Shown: positions 8,001 through 16,839, numbered from the stretch's first letter. The stretch is DNA of 64,000 nucleotides from Desmonostoc geniculatum HA4340-LM1 (GCA_019359545.1 JAHHHB010000009.1:62001-126000); one strand, 5' to 3'. Numbers and translations: made by a program. The notes: generated from the letters alone by a model not told the origin.

Positions 8001-10537
8001 TTTTGAGCCATATAAAACTGGATTTGTAATTGATAAGCCTGAACTCGATCGAGTAGATTGGTAGCTTTCTCTAGAATAGTTTCAGTTAGGATAGCTGCTC
8101 GTGTAAAATTAGTATTTAAGTATTCTAACTCTACGCTTTCTAGATGAAGTGCTAGCATCAAGTTGTAGTTATTTTCCCAACTCGATGCTGTCAGCAATTC
8201 TAGTCCAACTGTTGAATAGCTAAGGGCAGCTTCGTATGCTGATGATGCTTTAGCTTTTTGGCTAGCTATCAGATTTAATTTAGCTAGCTGATATCTTTGA
8301 GATTGATCGCAAAGAAATTCAGTACCAAAATTTAAGTGATTAACAATATTAAAAATATTTTCTTCAATTTCCTCTGTTTTGTAATACTCTAGTATTGATT
8401 GCCCAATTTTTAGGTGAGTTTGTTTTCTTTGCGATTCTGGAATCAGGGAATAAGCTGCTTGCTGGACGCGATCGTGCAAAAATTTGTATGAAATTTTGAA
8501 TTCTTGAGATTCTATAGATATGTTTTTATCAAAAAATACTGGAGCTTTATAGTTTTCGCTCAAGGGAAGAATTAGGCTTACTTGAAGTGCGTCCCATAAT
8601 TCAGATGCAGTTTCTGACTGAGATTTTTCATTTACAATTGCTAGAATATCTATATTAAACCGATTGCCAACACAAGCAGCTATTTTTAAGACCTGTTGCG
8701 TCTCTTGAGGCAATTTTTTAATATTTCTCACAATTAATTCTAGGGCATCATAATCTGTAATACCAATAGTCTGAATTTGATTTATTTCCCATTGCCATGT
8801 TCCACTATTAAAGTCAAAATTTAATAGTTTTTCTTGGTACATAGTTTGCAACAACTGAGTTAAGAAAAAAGGATTTCCCTGAGTTTTGTTAAAAATAAAT
8901 TCAGCAAGGATTTTTGTTTTTTCTGTTGCACTATGAAGTGTATCGACTATTAATTCATAGACATCACTAATACTTAAAGATGTTAGCGTAATATTATTGA
9001 CAGTAATTCCTGCTTTTTGGATTTCATTTAAGGTTTGATTCAAATAATGAGTTGATATGACTTCGTTATCTCGATAAGCTCCTATCATCAAAAAATATTG
9101 GCTATCATCAACCATCAGCATCTGAATCAATTTGAGAGTCGCTAAATCTGCCCATTGTAAATCATCGAAAAATAGAACTAGTGGGCGTTCTTTTTGAGTG
9201 AATACTTGAATAAACTTTTGAAACGCTCGATTAAACCGATTTTGTGATTCAATTGCTCCTAATTGTGGCACAGGTGGCTGTTGACCTACAATCTTTTCAA
9301 TCTCAGGAATAACATCAATAATAACTTGCCCAATTTCACCAAATGCTTCTAAAAGCCGCTGTTTCAAAACAATTATTTTTTCAGGGCTTTCTGTTAATAA
9401 CTGTTGGGTCAATTCTTGAAATGATTCAATTAGAGCCGTATAAGGGATATTTCGTTTAAATTGATCGAATTTACCAGAAATAAAATATCCTCGTTGTTGA
9501 AGAATAGGTTTATGAATTTCATTAACTAAGCAAGATTTACCAATCCCTGCATAACCTGAAACTAATATCATTTCACTTCTGCCAACACTTACGCGCTCAA
9601 AAGCTGACATAAGAGATGCTACTTCTTTCTCGCGTCCGTAGAGTTTTTGAGGAATTGTAAATTGGCTAAATTTATCTAGTTTTCCAGGAATAAAATTCTC
9701 GATTTTACCATTATTTAATAACTGCTTTAAGCAAATCTCTAAATCTGCTTTTAGACCTAAACCACTTTGATATCTTTCTTCGGCAGTTTTCAATAATAGT
9801 TTCATGACAATATGAGATACAGCCTCAGGAATTTGTGGGTTTATCTCATCAGGAGGTATCGGCTGTTTGGCAATATGAGAATGAATTATTTCTAAGGGGT
9901 CAGTGCAATTAAATGGCAAATTATCAGTTAGCAACTCATAAAAAGTTACGCCTAAAGAGTAAAAGTCTGTGCGGTAATCAATCGACCTATTCATCCGACC
10001 TGTTTGCTCTGGAGATATGTAAGCAAGTGTTCCTTTAAGCAAATTAGAATTGCCGATCGCTGCATTTTCTTTTGACAGGCGTGAAGCAATGCTGAAGTCT
10101 GTAATTTTAACCTGCATTGACTTCGGATTAATAATTATATTCTCTGGTTTAATATCTTTATGAATAATATGTTGTTCATGCAAACCTATAATAATATCCG
10201 TAAGGTGAATAGCTAATTTTAAGCAATCTATGATATTAAGTTTATTATTATTGATAAACTGTTTTAAGTTTTGCCCTCCAATATCCTCTAAAATTAAAGC
10301 AATACTATTTTGATAATTTTCTAACCTATAAGCTTTAATAACCCCTGGTAAATCTAATGATTTAGCAATTTCATACTCATGTTTAAACTCTGTTACATAT
10401 TCAAGATTAGCGTATTCACTTTTAAGGATTTTCAGGATAACCATTCTTTCATTGCTAAGCTCCTGTGCCCGGTAAACAACAGTATCTAGACCATCTGAAA
10501 TCTTTTCTATAATTTGATATTGTGAATTGGTCATCAT
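5069..10537 (-). CDS. HstK-type hybrid Ser/Thr kinase - AAA ATPase - GAF - histidine kinase
   Basis: Large cytoplasmic signalling protein of 1822 residues. N-terminal eukaryotic-type protein kinase (about 1-265; Lys36, HKDIKPEN at 126-133; the usual DFG reads DFS at 147-149). Next comes a predictive ATPase module with Walker A GYAGIGKS (about 326-333) and Walker B FFDDLQWAD, then a long helical-repeat region, a GAF domain (about 1330-1490), a coiled coil, and a histidine kinase core with H-box AGIAHEINNPINF (near 1560) and ATP-binding G boxes (GTGLGLS). This order is typical of the HstK family of heterocystous cyanobacteria. No membrane segment is seen. The stop lies 37 bp before the NRPS start on the same strand, suggesting one operon. 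Input signal and partner response regulator are unknown. The DFS variant could reduce Ser/Thr kinase activity. Confidence 0.95.
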   Translation of the reverse strand: MMTNSQYQIIEKISDGLDTVVYRAQELSNERMVILKILKSEYANLEYVTEFKHEYEIAKSLDLPGVIKAYRLENYQNSIALILEDIGGQNLKQFINNNKLNIIDCLKLAIHLTDIIIGLHEQHIIHKDIKPENIIINPKSMQVKITDFSIASRLSKENAAIGNSNLLKGTLAYISPEQTGRMNRSIDYRTDFYSLGVTFYELLTDNLPFNCTDPLEIIHSHIAKQPIPPDEINPQIPEAVSHIVMKLLLKTAEERYQSGLGLKADLEICLKQLLNNGKIENFIPGKLDKFSQFTIPQKLYGREKEVASLMSAFERVSVGRSEMILVSGYAGIGKSCLVNEIHKPILQQRGYFISGKFDQFKRNIPYTALIESFQELTQQLLTESPEKIIVLKQRLLEAFGEIGQVIIDVIPEIEKIVGQQPPVPQLGAIESQNRFNRAFQKFIQVFTQKERPLVLFFDDLQWADLATLKLIQMLMVDDSQYFLMIGAYRDNEVISTHYLNQTLNEIQKAGITVNNITLTSLSISDVYELIVDTLHSATEKTKILAEFIFNKTQGNPFFLTQLLQTMYQEKLLNFDFNSGTWQWEINQIQTIGITDYDALELIVRNIKKLPQETQQVLKIAACVGNRFNIDILAIVNEKSQSETASELWDALQVSLILPLSENYKAPVFFDKNISIESQEFKISYKFLHDRVQQAAYSLIPESQRKQTHLKIGQSILEYYKTEEIEENIFNIVNHLNFGTEFLCDQSQRYQLAKLNLIASQKAKASSAYEAALSYSTVGLELLTASSWENNYNLMLALHLESVELEYLNTNFTRAAILTETILEKATNLLDRVQAYQLQIQFYMAQNQMLKAIDTGLEAIAKLGVTLSAAPNKQSTIANLPQLEDLENFPVVKDPYILAALKILVTIAGAAFITNPTKTTFPQIILTVVNLCIEHGHSALAAHGYAYYGMLLCGYLENIDAGYHSGQIAWKILYQFQNIQLKSKVYAPFYGFTIHWKEHLRETISPLQEGIQSALEIGDLEYAGYCSVHYCGHIFFRGEQLESVANQQKSYIKLLEKFQLDFPINYIKIWHQLALNLQDFSEKKHLLVGDSFNEVAMLPYLTSTNNATSLFAAYVAKIILSYLFKDYTQAIDNAKLASEYIHSVMGMMTVGIHNLYYSLALIALYPNIEPKIQEEYLAVINTNQEKMRLWADRAPANYQHKFDLVSAEKARILGQTFIAMEYYELAIQGAKEQGYVQEEALANELAAEFYFYRGRDQQAFFYLRESYHAYIRWGAIAKVNDLESKYPDYCPLRINQESSSFKASLRTTSNKINNLASFDLSTVFKASQAISSEIMLDDLLAKLMKIVMENAGSQTSCFLLEKNGQMVIEAFVGVNKNEIFLETSSSLDNSLYVPISILNYVMITKESVVIGDASSEGKFTSDPYIIQNKCKSVLCTPIIHQSKLIGILYLQNNLTTNAFTTERLEVVKILASQAAISIENAKLYTNLSKLNDNLQHANQQLENYSKNLELKVEERTQELHEKNVCLEEQAQKLEFTLKQLQATQLQMIQREKMSGLGQLVAGIAHEINNPINFIYGNISHANQYIEDILHLIKIYHKISPNLTPQMLAEQEDIDLQFLIEDLPKLLSSMKVGADRIRQIVLSLRNFSRLDEAEMKPVNIHEGIDSTLLILQHRLKTESANSKIQIIKNYGSLPLVDCYPSQLNQVFMNLLANAIDALEDYNSRRSLEEVELNPAYIKITTELLEQNLLAIRIADNGYGMTSDILSQIFNPFFTTKPIGKGTGLGLSISYTIIVEKHGGKISCNSVPEEGTEFIIELSVSQKKL

Positions 10538-10650
10538 TTTTTATCTCTAACTCTTTATTACAAGGTTATGAATTTTGCTGGAAAATTAGATGTTTAAACT
10601 ATAAATTGTGTTTTCATTTAAATACGTAAATATCGGTGCAATTTTTTCTA

Positions 10651-10707
10651 AATTAAAAAGTTTTAATAATATCCATATATCTAGGATATTATTAAAACTT
10701 TTTAATT
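10651..10707. terminator. 24-bp perfect hairpin overlapping the stop codon of the XRE gene
   Basis: Two perfect 24-nt complementary arms (10651-10674 and 10684-10707) around a 9-nt loop. The right arm contains the last codons and the stop of the helix-turn-helix gene; the structure lies between that gene and the kinase gene on the same strand. It is AT-rich with A/T tracts, so it could act as a terminator or as an mRNA-stabilising or processing element. The function is inferred. Confidence 0.7.
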
Positions 10708-10949
10708 AAATATTTTGCTAATAACTCTTCCCCCTGTTCACCTATATCCTGTAACATCTCTTCAATTCTGTGCATAGCTAGACGCGACGGCTTAGCGTGT
10801 CCATTTTCCCAACGATTAACTGTGGAAAAAGTAACACCTAAAGATGTTGCAAACTCTTCTTGTGTTAAGCCAGCGATCGTGCGAAGTTTAAGAATTAACT
10901 TGCCAATTTCTGGTTGTTGGATTATTACCAAAGATTTTTTAAGCATCAT
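10692..10949 (-). CDS. XRE-family helix-turn-helix protein
   Basis: Small 85-residue DNA-binding protein with one Cro/C1-type HTH: LRTIAGLTQEEFATSLGVTFSTVNRWENGHAKPS is the classical pattern (split here: LTQEEFATSLGV recognition scaffold and TVNRWENG). After the HTH comes an acidic helix EEMLQDIGEQGEELL. The family represses or activates nearby promoters, often as an antitoxin or an orphan regulator. It lies 154 bp upstream of the kinase gene on the same strand, so it could regulate the kinase-NRPS operon or be its first gene, though the strong hairpin at its 3' end argues for separate transcripts. Two ATG codons at 10949 and 10946 are possible starts. Confidence 0.85.
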   Translation of the reverse strand: MMLKKSLVIIQQPEIGKLILKLRTIAGLTQEEFATSLGVTFSTVNRWENGHAKPSRLAMHRIEEMLQDIGEQGEELLAKYLIKKF

Positions 10950-11580
10950 CCAGCTTCAAACACTATTTAGTGTAGTGAATCATATATATTCTGTTACATG
11001 CTAATGCTGCTAAGTCTTAATTGGAACCCGCTAATATACTATTTTTTTTTGAAAGATAATTAACAAGGTTCTATGTAATTGCCGCAATAACTATTGTGAT
11101 GTACTCTTTCGACAGTTATCTTGCAAAATAACTCTCCAATTATTTGATGCCAAAGAATAAAAGAAATATAGGTACAAAAGATCGAGATAAAATGTCGAAT
11201 AAGACTTATTTTATTTTTATCTATAACTTGATACTCTTTTAGTCTGAACCATTACTTGGCTCAATTGAAAAATAGCCACCAAATTTAAGGTTTGAATTTG
11301 CTAGGCGGACAGTAGAGAGATTAGACCTCTTGCATAAATATTTTTTTGTCGGGCTACGCCCCGCTTCTCTACGAGACGCACTCGCGTTCGCTAACACGCA
11401 GAGGCAAGAGAGGTGCTCCAGAAGAGAACGCAAAGAAAGACTTTTGCAAGAGGTCTATTAGCTATTTAGATAATGGAGTAAACAGTAATTAAATTAAGTA
11501 GAGAATAAGTAAGGAAAACGTTACTCCCAAAAAAGCTACGTTTACCTCTGGGCAAAATTTAGTTTGATTGGCAACGCAGA
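10950..11580. other. Intergenic region, mostly without recognisable genes
   Basis: AT-rich spacer between the XRE gene and crtH. Apart from the TIR-bearing repeat at 11321-11460 nothing coding was recognised. The only ORF of note (11239-11433, minus) is built from the repeat and is not considered a gene. Confidence 0.6.
11321..11460. mobile_element. MITE-like element, family A (TTAGACCTCTTGCA ends)
   Basis: 140-bp element whose ends are inverted copies: TTAGACCTCTTGCA on the left and TGCAAGAGGTCTATTA on the right. The middle has a GC-rich palindromic stretch (GGGCTACGCCCCGC) and text of the type CACGCAGAGGCAAGAG seen in other repeats here. No coding capacity. A second copy is at 23976-24059. 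Confidence 0.7.
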
Positions 11581-13071
11581 TTAAAATCCTAAATCTACGG
11601 CAATGCGGTGAGCGCAGGCAAACCCAGAAAAAGCTACTGCATTCAACCCCTGACCGGGAAAGGTACTATCCCCCACACAATACAGTCCTGGAATAGCGGT
11701 GCGATTAAAGGGCATCTTCAACAACCCGCGTAACTTGCGTCGGGGAATTGGCCCATAAGTACCATCCTCACGACCCAAAAAGCGGCGATGGGTGCGGGGT
11801 GTACCCACTTCTAAATAATCTAATCCGGTATCTAAACCTGGAAAAATTTTTTCTAGGCGGTCAATAATTCGCCAAGCCGCTTCCTCTTTCTTCAGTTCGT
11901 ACTCAGTCTGAGAAAGTTCTTGCCAATCATCAATCCAGTGAGGCGTAAACGCATGAATTATGTGATATCCATTTGGTGCTAAATCTGAGTCCAGCAATGT
12001 GGGAATCGAAACAAAAATTGTGCCTTCCACAGATGTCATTTTTTCCCAGTCTTCCAGCAAAATGTGGTGGCACTCTGTCCCCTCTGGTAAAACTGACTGT
12101 TTTACCCCCATGTGTAAACTCAAGAAGCTAGGTGATTTTTGATAATTTTGTTGCCATTTTTTCTCATTATGGGGTATTTGTTCTGCTGGTAATAATTGTT
12201 GAAATGTATCCCAGCGTGTAGCATTAGAGACTATGCGTTTACCCCGGTATACTTTACCATTAGCCAGCTGCACACCCACTGCTCGTCCCTGTTCTGTGAG
12301 AATTTTTGTAACCCTGGCTTGGTACTGAATCTTACCTCCAGCCTTCTCTAGACCTTCGACTAGTTTTTGGGCAATTTGTCCGACTCCGCCTTTGGGATAG
12401 TTAACTCCGCCGTAATGCCTATCAGAAAAGACCATCCCAGCATTAATCATTGGTGTCATGTCCGCTGGAACCACCGACCAGCAATAACACTCCATATCGA
12501 TAAATTTCAATAATTGGGGGTTTTTGATGTAGCGTCGCGCCACATCCCCCGCATTTTGGGGCAGATACTTAGCTAAACCGAGACACGCCAAAGGATGCTG
12601 GAAAAATACCCGCAGTAGATACCGAGGTTCTTCCAGTGACAGCAAATCCATTTTATTGAGGCAGTTGAATACTTTTTGGCATTCGTCATAAAAGCGACGA
12701 ATCCCTTGTTCTTCATGGCGAAAATGAGCAGTAAGGTTTTGCAAAAATTTTTCATAAACCCGGTCAACTTTCAGGTCTAAACCTTGGGGTAGATGATAGT
12801 GAATTTGCACTGGATCTGCGATCGCCTCTTGCTTAACATTCACCGCTGACAATGCGCGGGTGAGTAAGTTGGTGGTGCCGTTTTGCCCCAGCCCAAAAAT
12901 CATTGATGCCCCAACATCAAATCGATAGCCTTGGCGTTCAAAATAACCAGCGTTACCACCTGGAATCAAATAACGTTCCAGTACCAGCACTTTTGCTCCC
13001 TTGGCTGCTAACTGAGTTGCTGTTACTAAACCGCCAATCCCAGACCCAATCACGATCGCATCAATTGTCAT
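11581..13071 (-). CDS. crtH: Carotene (prolycopene) isomerase CrtH/CrtISO
   Basis: FAD-dependent isomerase that converts poly-cis-lycopene to all-trans-lycopene in carotenoid synthesis, thylakoid-associated. The 496-residue protein has the N-terminal dinucleotide-binding motif GSGIGG (9-14) followed by [15 protein letters not shown], the CrtISO-typical VGASMIFG and [21 protein letters not shown] segments, and the C-terminal FAD motif [20 protein letters not shown]. Length and whole-chain similarity fit cyanobacterial CrtH rather than phytoene desaturase CrtI or CrtO. It is transcribed alone, and a heptamer tract lies directly upstream of its start. Confidence 0.93.
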   Translation of the reverse strand: MTIDAIVIGSGIGGLVTATQLAAKGAKVLVLERYLIPGGNAGYFERQGYRFDVGASMIFGLGQNGTTNLLTRALSAVNVKQEAIADPVQIHYHLPQGLDLKVDRVYEKFLQNLTAHFRHEEQGIRRFYDECQKVFNCLNKMDLLSLEEPRYLLRVFFQHPLACLGLAKYLPQNAGDVARRYIKNPQLLKFIDMECYCWSVVPADMTPMINAGMVFSDRHYGGVNYPKGGVGQIAQKLVEGLEKAGGKIQYQARVTKILTEQGRAVGVQLANGKVYRGKRIVSNATRWDTFQQLLPAEQIPHNEKKWQQNYQKSPSFLSLHMGVKQSVLPEGTECHHILLEDWEKMTSVEGTIFVSIPTLLDSDLAPNGYHIIHAFTPHWIDDWQELSQTEYELKKEEAAWRIIDRLEKIFPGLDTGLDYLEVGTPRTHRRFLGREDGTYGPIPRRKLRGLLKMPFNRTAIPGLYCVGDSTFPGQGLNAVAFSGFACAHRIAVDLGF

Positions 13072-13500
13072 TTGTTATTTGTCCTTTGTTATTTGTCCTT
13101 TGTCATTTGTTATTTGTCCTTTGTCATTCGTTTAGAGTCAACCAAATATTAACTAATAACCAATGCCCGATGCTCAATCACAAAAAAGAGGGACAAGCCT
13201 GCTGCTGCTGGCTAATCCCGTCTGCCGATCCTTAAAGAGAGGAGAACACTGTATAACAATATAACCTTGATTGAGAATTGATGTCAACTACTAATGAAAA
13301 TTTTTATCAATAATTTTAAGGGTTAATTTTAGTTGTCATCGAAGAGGATTAAGGAGATGGGAGAGTTGGAAGAATATAAAAAAGCTTCCCACATCTCCCA
13401 CACCCCCCACACCCCTTGTCCCCTTCTGGTCAGCCGGATGCAGGAAAGAGTATTATGGTGTTTCAGTTCTTGTACAATAGAAAGGCGCTGACTTCTGGCT
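13072..13500. repeat. Intergenic heptamer tract and upp promoter region
   Basis: 13076-13130 carries tandem TTTGTTATTTGTCC/TCATTTG heptamers (STRR-type repeat), also seen near 19100, 54620 and 61960. The rest is spacer upstream of upp, with a CCCACACCCC-rich patch near 13395-13425. No gene was recognised. Confidence 0.6.
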
Positions 13501-14151
13501 ATGACGCTACAATTACGGGTTTATGTACCACCTCATCCCCTAATACAACACTGGCTGGCAGTCGCCCGTGATGCAGGCACGCCTTCAGTGTTGTTCCGCA
13601 GTGCTATGACTGAGTTGGGAAGATGGCTGACTTATGAAGCTGCACGTGACTGGTTGCCGACCCAAGAAACAGCAGTGCAGAGTCCTTTGGATACCTGTCC
13701 AGCAACTGTGATCGATCCACAGATACCAGTGGCGGTAGTGCCCATTCTCCGGGCTGGGTTAGGATTACTTGAGGGAGCGCAGACTTTACTGCCCTTGGCA
13801 TCAATTTATCATCTAGGATTGGCACGAGATGAAGAGACACTGGAACCTCATTGTTATCTGAACAAGTTACCAGAAAAATTTGACCCCCAAACACGAGTGC
13901 TTATTACCGATCCAATGTTGGCAACGGGAGGGTCAATTATGACGGCAATGACAGAATTGACACAGCGGGGTGCCGATCCAACTCTAACGCGGATTGTTTG
14001 TGTGGTGGCGGCTCCACCAGCTTTGCAAAAGCTGAGTGCTAGTTATCCAGGTTTAATAGTTTACACCGCTACTATTGATGAAAAACTTAACAGCAAGGGG
14101 TATATTGTACCAGGATTGGGAGATGCAGGCGATCGCATCTTTGGGACTTAA
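13501..14151 (+). CDS. upp: Uracil phosphoribosyltransferase
   Basis: Pyrimidine salvage enzyme: uracil + PRPP gives UMP + diphosphate. The 216 residues match the family length. Seen: the PILRAGLGL segment (81-89), the PRPP-binding loop DPMLATGGS (137-145) and the C-terminal uracil-binding tail YIVPGLGDAGDRIFGT. The start ATG lies just after the spacer region. It is followed at 75 bp by a small conserved membrane-associated protein gene on the same strand. Confidence 0.96.
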   Translation: MTLQLRVYVPPHPLIQHWLAVARDAGTPSVLFRSAMTELGRWLTYEAARDWLPTQETAVQSPLDTCPATVIDPQIPVAVVPILRAGLGLLEGAQTLLPLASIYHLGLARDEETLEPHCYLNKLPEKFDPQTRVLITDPMLATGGSIMTAMTELTQRGADPTLTRIVCVVAAPPALQKLSASYPGLIVYTATIDEKLNSKGYIVPGLGDAGDRIFGT

Positions 14152-14225
14152 GTTAGTATGCAGCTAGGATAGATTCATGGCATAACTACTGTAAGAGTTG
14201 CAAGGTTGTTGAAGGCGGTAAATAT

Positions 14226-14579
14226 ATGAGTCAGCGAGATGGTTTTGCCAGTGGTTTTTTAGCAGGGGCGTTTGTCGGTAGTGTATTTGGTGGTGTCGTC
14301 GGGGCGCTGATTGCTTCTCGACGCGATTCTGAGTTACTACCAGAGGAAGAGATAGAACAAACAGATAGCCAAGCCGAAGCTAAGAGAATAGCAGCAAAGC
14401 GGCGTCAAATGAAAGCCTCAGAAGCTGAGAGTGTGAGCATAGAAACAGCTCGGCGATCGCTAGAAGATAAAATTGCCCAGTTAAATGCCACAATTGATGA
14501 AGTGCGAAAGCAGCTGGGGAATGTGAATGGCGGCTCACCACAGACAATTGGCGATCGCTCTTTCACCAAAGATTCTTAA
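14226..14579 (+). CDS. Conserved cyanobacterial protein with glycine-rich membrane segment
   Basis: 117-residue protein. N-terminus has a glycine-rich hydrophobic stretch with GxxxG-like spacing (FASGFLAGAFVGSVFGGVVG, about 7-26), followed by a charged tail with a predicted coiled coil (LEDKIAQLNATIDEVRKQL). The layout resembles small YtxH-like membrane-anchored proteins. No enzymatic motif is seen and the function is unknown. It lies between upp and the YggT gene, all on the plus strand. Confidence 0.8.
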   Translation: MSQRDGFASGFLAGAFVGSVFGGVVGALIASRRDSELLPEEEIEQTDSQAEAKRIAAKRRQMKASEAESVSIETARRSLEDKIAQLNATIDEVRKQLGNVNGGSPQTIGDRSFTKDS

Positions 14580-14706
14580 AGTTTCCTTAGGCATGGTGAA
14601 AGTGCCAAGTGTGGTAACTGCTTTACCTGCAAACACCATGACATAGACTAAATTAAAATCAATAGATAAGACCGCGTTTGACACTTAGTAGGAAACCTAG
14701 TTCTCT

Positions 14707-14970
14707 ATGGAATTACTGATTACCACTCTTGCTACTTTTACGCAGATTTATACTTTTCTGTTGCTAATTCGGGTTCTTTTAACCTGGTTCCCAACAATCA
14801 ACTGGTATGACCAACCATTTGCCGCTTTAAGCCAGATAACTGACCCTTATCTCAATGTGTTTCGCTCATTTATTCCCCCATTGGGCGGCATAGATTTTTC
14901 GCCAATGTTAGCGATTTTACTGCTGCAATTTCTAGGCGGATTTATCAGTCGTCTAGCCTACGTTGTCTAA
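14707..14970 (+). CDS. YggT family membrane protein
   Basis: 87-residue membrane protein with two hydrophobic helices. It shows the YggT signature: a first helix ending in RVLLTWFPTINW, then a DPYLNVFRSFIPPLGGIDFSP segment and a second helix LAILLLQFLGG. Bacterial and chloroplast YggT/CCB3 relatives are linked to cell and plastid membrane organisation and to cytochrome b6f haem attachment. Which role applies here is not shown by the sequence. A terminator-like hairpin lies about 95 bp downstream. Confidence 0.92.
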   Translation: MELLITTLATFTQIYTFLLLIRVLLTWFPTINWYDQPFAALSQITDPYLNVFRSFIPPLGGIDFSPMLAILLLQFLGGFISRLAYVV

Positions 14971-15065
14971 CACAGAATTTGCTGTTTGTTGGATGTTCAA
15001 CTCAAAAATTTTAGGTCTAGGCCAACCAGCCCAAACCTATGCTACTTAAAATTTATCCTACTCAG

Positions 15066-15088
15066 TACTCAGTGCTGAGTATTTTTTT
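15066..15088 (+). terminator. Rho-independent-like terminator after YggT
   Basis: Self-complementary TACTCAGTGCTGAGTA followed directly by seven T residues. It sits between two converging genes (YggT and the secreted protein at 15091) and fits termination on the plus strand. Confidence 0.6.
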
Positions 15089-15090
15089 CA

Positions 15091-15546
15091 TTACTTCCGC
15101 ACCGCAGCGCTAAATCCAGCTGCCTTGAACTGCTTCAGCTTCAATGGAGTAGGCTGATTTGCAGGCACAGAAATTCTCAATTCAAAATCGCTAACACCTG
15201 GTGGCACCTCAGCAATCGAACCAAGACGAGTGCGGTTTTGCATTACTGAGTCATTATTGGCATCATAGATGCGTCCAAAAATATCTGCATCATAAACTGT
15301 TTTCTTAGTACCATTTTCTGCCTTGCCAATGACAATGAAGCAATTGGCAGCGGCGCTACCACTACTGATAACAGCTCCTTGTGCCAGTTCTGCTGGACAA
15401 TCTTTATAGGAAATATCAAATAGTTTAATCTGTGTCAGCGCTAGAGCGGGGGGAGTAAGCACCCACGATAGAAAAGTCATGAGACAAGAAATAAAAATGA
15501 CCGTGAGCGATCGCAATTGCATAAACGACCCCGTAATTTTATTCAA
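15091..15546 (-). CDS. Secreted conserved cyanobacterial protein of unknown function
   Basis: 151-residue protein with an N-terminal signal peptide (basic start, hydrophobic LTVIFISCLMTFLSWVL, likely cleavage after PPALA near residue 36). The mature part contains two cysteines (KDCPAE and AANCFIV), which may form a disulphide, and a beta-rich body. No known catalytic motif. Exported, probably periplasmic. It converges on YggT across a terminator. Confidence 0.8.
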   Translation of the reverse strand: MNKITGSFMQLRSLTVIFISCLMTFLSWVLTPPALALTQIKLFDISYKDCPAELAQGAVISSGSAAANCFIVIGKAENGTKKTVYDADIFGRIYDANNDSVMQNRTRLGSIAEVPPGVSDFELRISVPANQPTPLKLKQFKAAGFSAAVRK

Positions 15547-15588
15547 TAAATTATGTAACTGATAACCTCAGCTTACAACGGAATTACA

Positions 15589-15625
15589 GTTAACAGTTAA
15601 CAGTTAACAGTCAACAGTTAACGGT
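15589..15625. repeat. Tandem heptamer repeat (TTAACAG)n
   Basis: About five near-perfect copies of TTAACAG/TCAACAG in a row, ending at the stop of the Uma2 remnant. Confidence 0.8.
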
Positions 15626-15828
15626 CAAACAACAAACACCTGCTCAACTATCAATTCCCAATTGGGTACCACGTCTGATGCAATGGTCGCCGTACCCTGC
15701 AACACCGTATCCTCATACGGGACTTCCACCCAGTTACAAAGGGTGATTTGTTTGAACTTTGGATCGACAATCCAGTATTCGCTAATGCCTCTAGCCGCAT
15801 ATTCCGTGCGTTTGTAAACTACGAACTA
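15625..15828 (-). pseudogene. C-terminal remnant of a Uma2 (DUF820) family gene
   Basis: Reading from about 15821 to the TGA at 15625 gives YKRTEYAARGISEYWIVDP followed by KFKQITLCNWVEVPY and ending VPNWELIVEQVFVV. This is the C-terminal third of cyanobacterial Uma2-type restriction-endonuclease-fold proteins (compare GVREYWIVDW in the gene at 63565). A stop codon lies directly upstream and no N-terminal half is present, so it is a decayed fragment. Confidence 0.7.
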
Positions 15829-15937
15829 AAAATAATATGCCAGTTGCGTAAGTCCTAATAACTACAGGTGAATTGGAAACTTTAATTTAACTTTTGTAAT
15901 AATTAAGTAAACAAGCCCGCGATTGCTATTAACTTTT

Positions 15938-16549
15938 ATGACACCAGATGAGATTGAAACAGCTATGCAAGCAGCCTTTAATAGTTGTGATGCTGTAGGC
16001 TGTCCTCTCACTGACGCACAGAAACAGATATTATTGCAAGTGGTTGAGCAAATCCAGGGAAATTTTAACTCTGAAGCGTCAGATATTCCTAATCCCTTAG
16101 ACGAACTTACCCCAGAGGAGTTAGAAGCATTTTTAGAGTTTGTTAAGACCCAGGAACAACGTAACCGTACTTGGAAAGTCCAATTACTCAACGATTGGCT
16201 GTTGGAAAATGACTCTGGAACAGTACAGTTTATCCGCCAGCGCTACGGTTTAGAGTGGCTTAACCGTGTTGAATCATACCATTTTGATAAGTATTCTTAT
16301 TTTGAAGATGCATTAAAGTTGAAAATAGGCGATCGCATTGAAGTTTGCAATGCATTATGGGAATGGGTGCAAGAAGATGGACCGTGTAAACCGGAGTGGT
16401 TTCCATCCATTGTGATTCAGGTTGATGAAATTAGCGACCGCAATAACTCCTCTACTAATTGTGTCGTCCGCTTCTTCAACGGCGCTGAGTATGAAATTCA
16501 AGGAATTTACGAATGGAATCGCTATAACTGGCGCTGGTGTCAGAAGTAG
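15938..16549 (+). CDS. Conserved hypothetical cyanobacterial protein
   Basis: 203 residues from ATG 15938; a longer TTG start at 15923 is possible but less likely. Seen: an N-terminal helical acidic part (MTPDEIETAMQAAF; LTPEELEAFLEFVK), a middle part rich in aromatic residues, and a C-terminal beta-rich part (IGDRIEVCNALWEWV ... VVRFFNGAEYEIQGIYEWNRYNWRW). No catalytic signature was recognised. No signal peptide or membrane helix, so probably soluble. It is followed at once by a MITE-like element. Confidence 0.75.
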   Translation: MTPDEIETAMQAAFNSCDAVGCPLTDAQKQILLQVVEQIQGNFNSEASDIPNPLDELTPEELEAFLEFVKTQEQRNRTWKVQLLNDWLLENDSGTVQFIRQRYGLEWLNRVESYHFDKYSYFEDALKLKIGDRIEVCNALWEWVQEDGPCKPEWFPSIVIQVDEISDRNNSSTNCVVRFFNGAEYEIQGIYEWNRYNWRWCQK

Positions 16550-16569
16550 TGGGGAGGTGGGGAGATGGG

Positions 16570-16764
16570 CAGGGCTGATTCATTCGCTATTTTTCTAGAT
16601 TTGTCAAGAAGATAATCTCACGCAAAGGCGCAAAGGCGCAAAGAAAAACAACGGATTTAGGGCTGAAGCCGCCAAAATTTTTGACAAAAATTGTGCGCTT
16701 GCTTTGAATTTTAATCTCTTTGACCCTTGCAATTTTAACCATTTTAGGGAACGAAACAGCCCTG
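16570..16764. mobile_element. MITE-like element, family C (CAGGGCTG ends)
   Basis: 195-bp non-coding element with imperfect inverted ends: CAGGGCTGATTCATTC at 16570-16585 and GAACGAAACAGCCCTG at 16749-16764 (14 of 16 positions pair). The interior includes the common ACGCAAAGGCGCAAAGGCGC repeat. Such ends are typical of non-autonomous derivatives of cyanobacterial insertion sequences. No transposase is present. Confidence 0.65.
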
Positions 16765-16839
16765 GGGAGATGGGGGGGTGTGGGGAGAGAGGGGGGAAAG
16801 ATTTCTTCCCCATCTTCCCACACCTCCCACACTTCCAAT

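Noticed and set aside
11239-11433. 64-residue minus-strand ORF
   Set aside because: It is largely composed of the family A repeat element and has no coding character.
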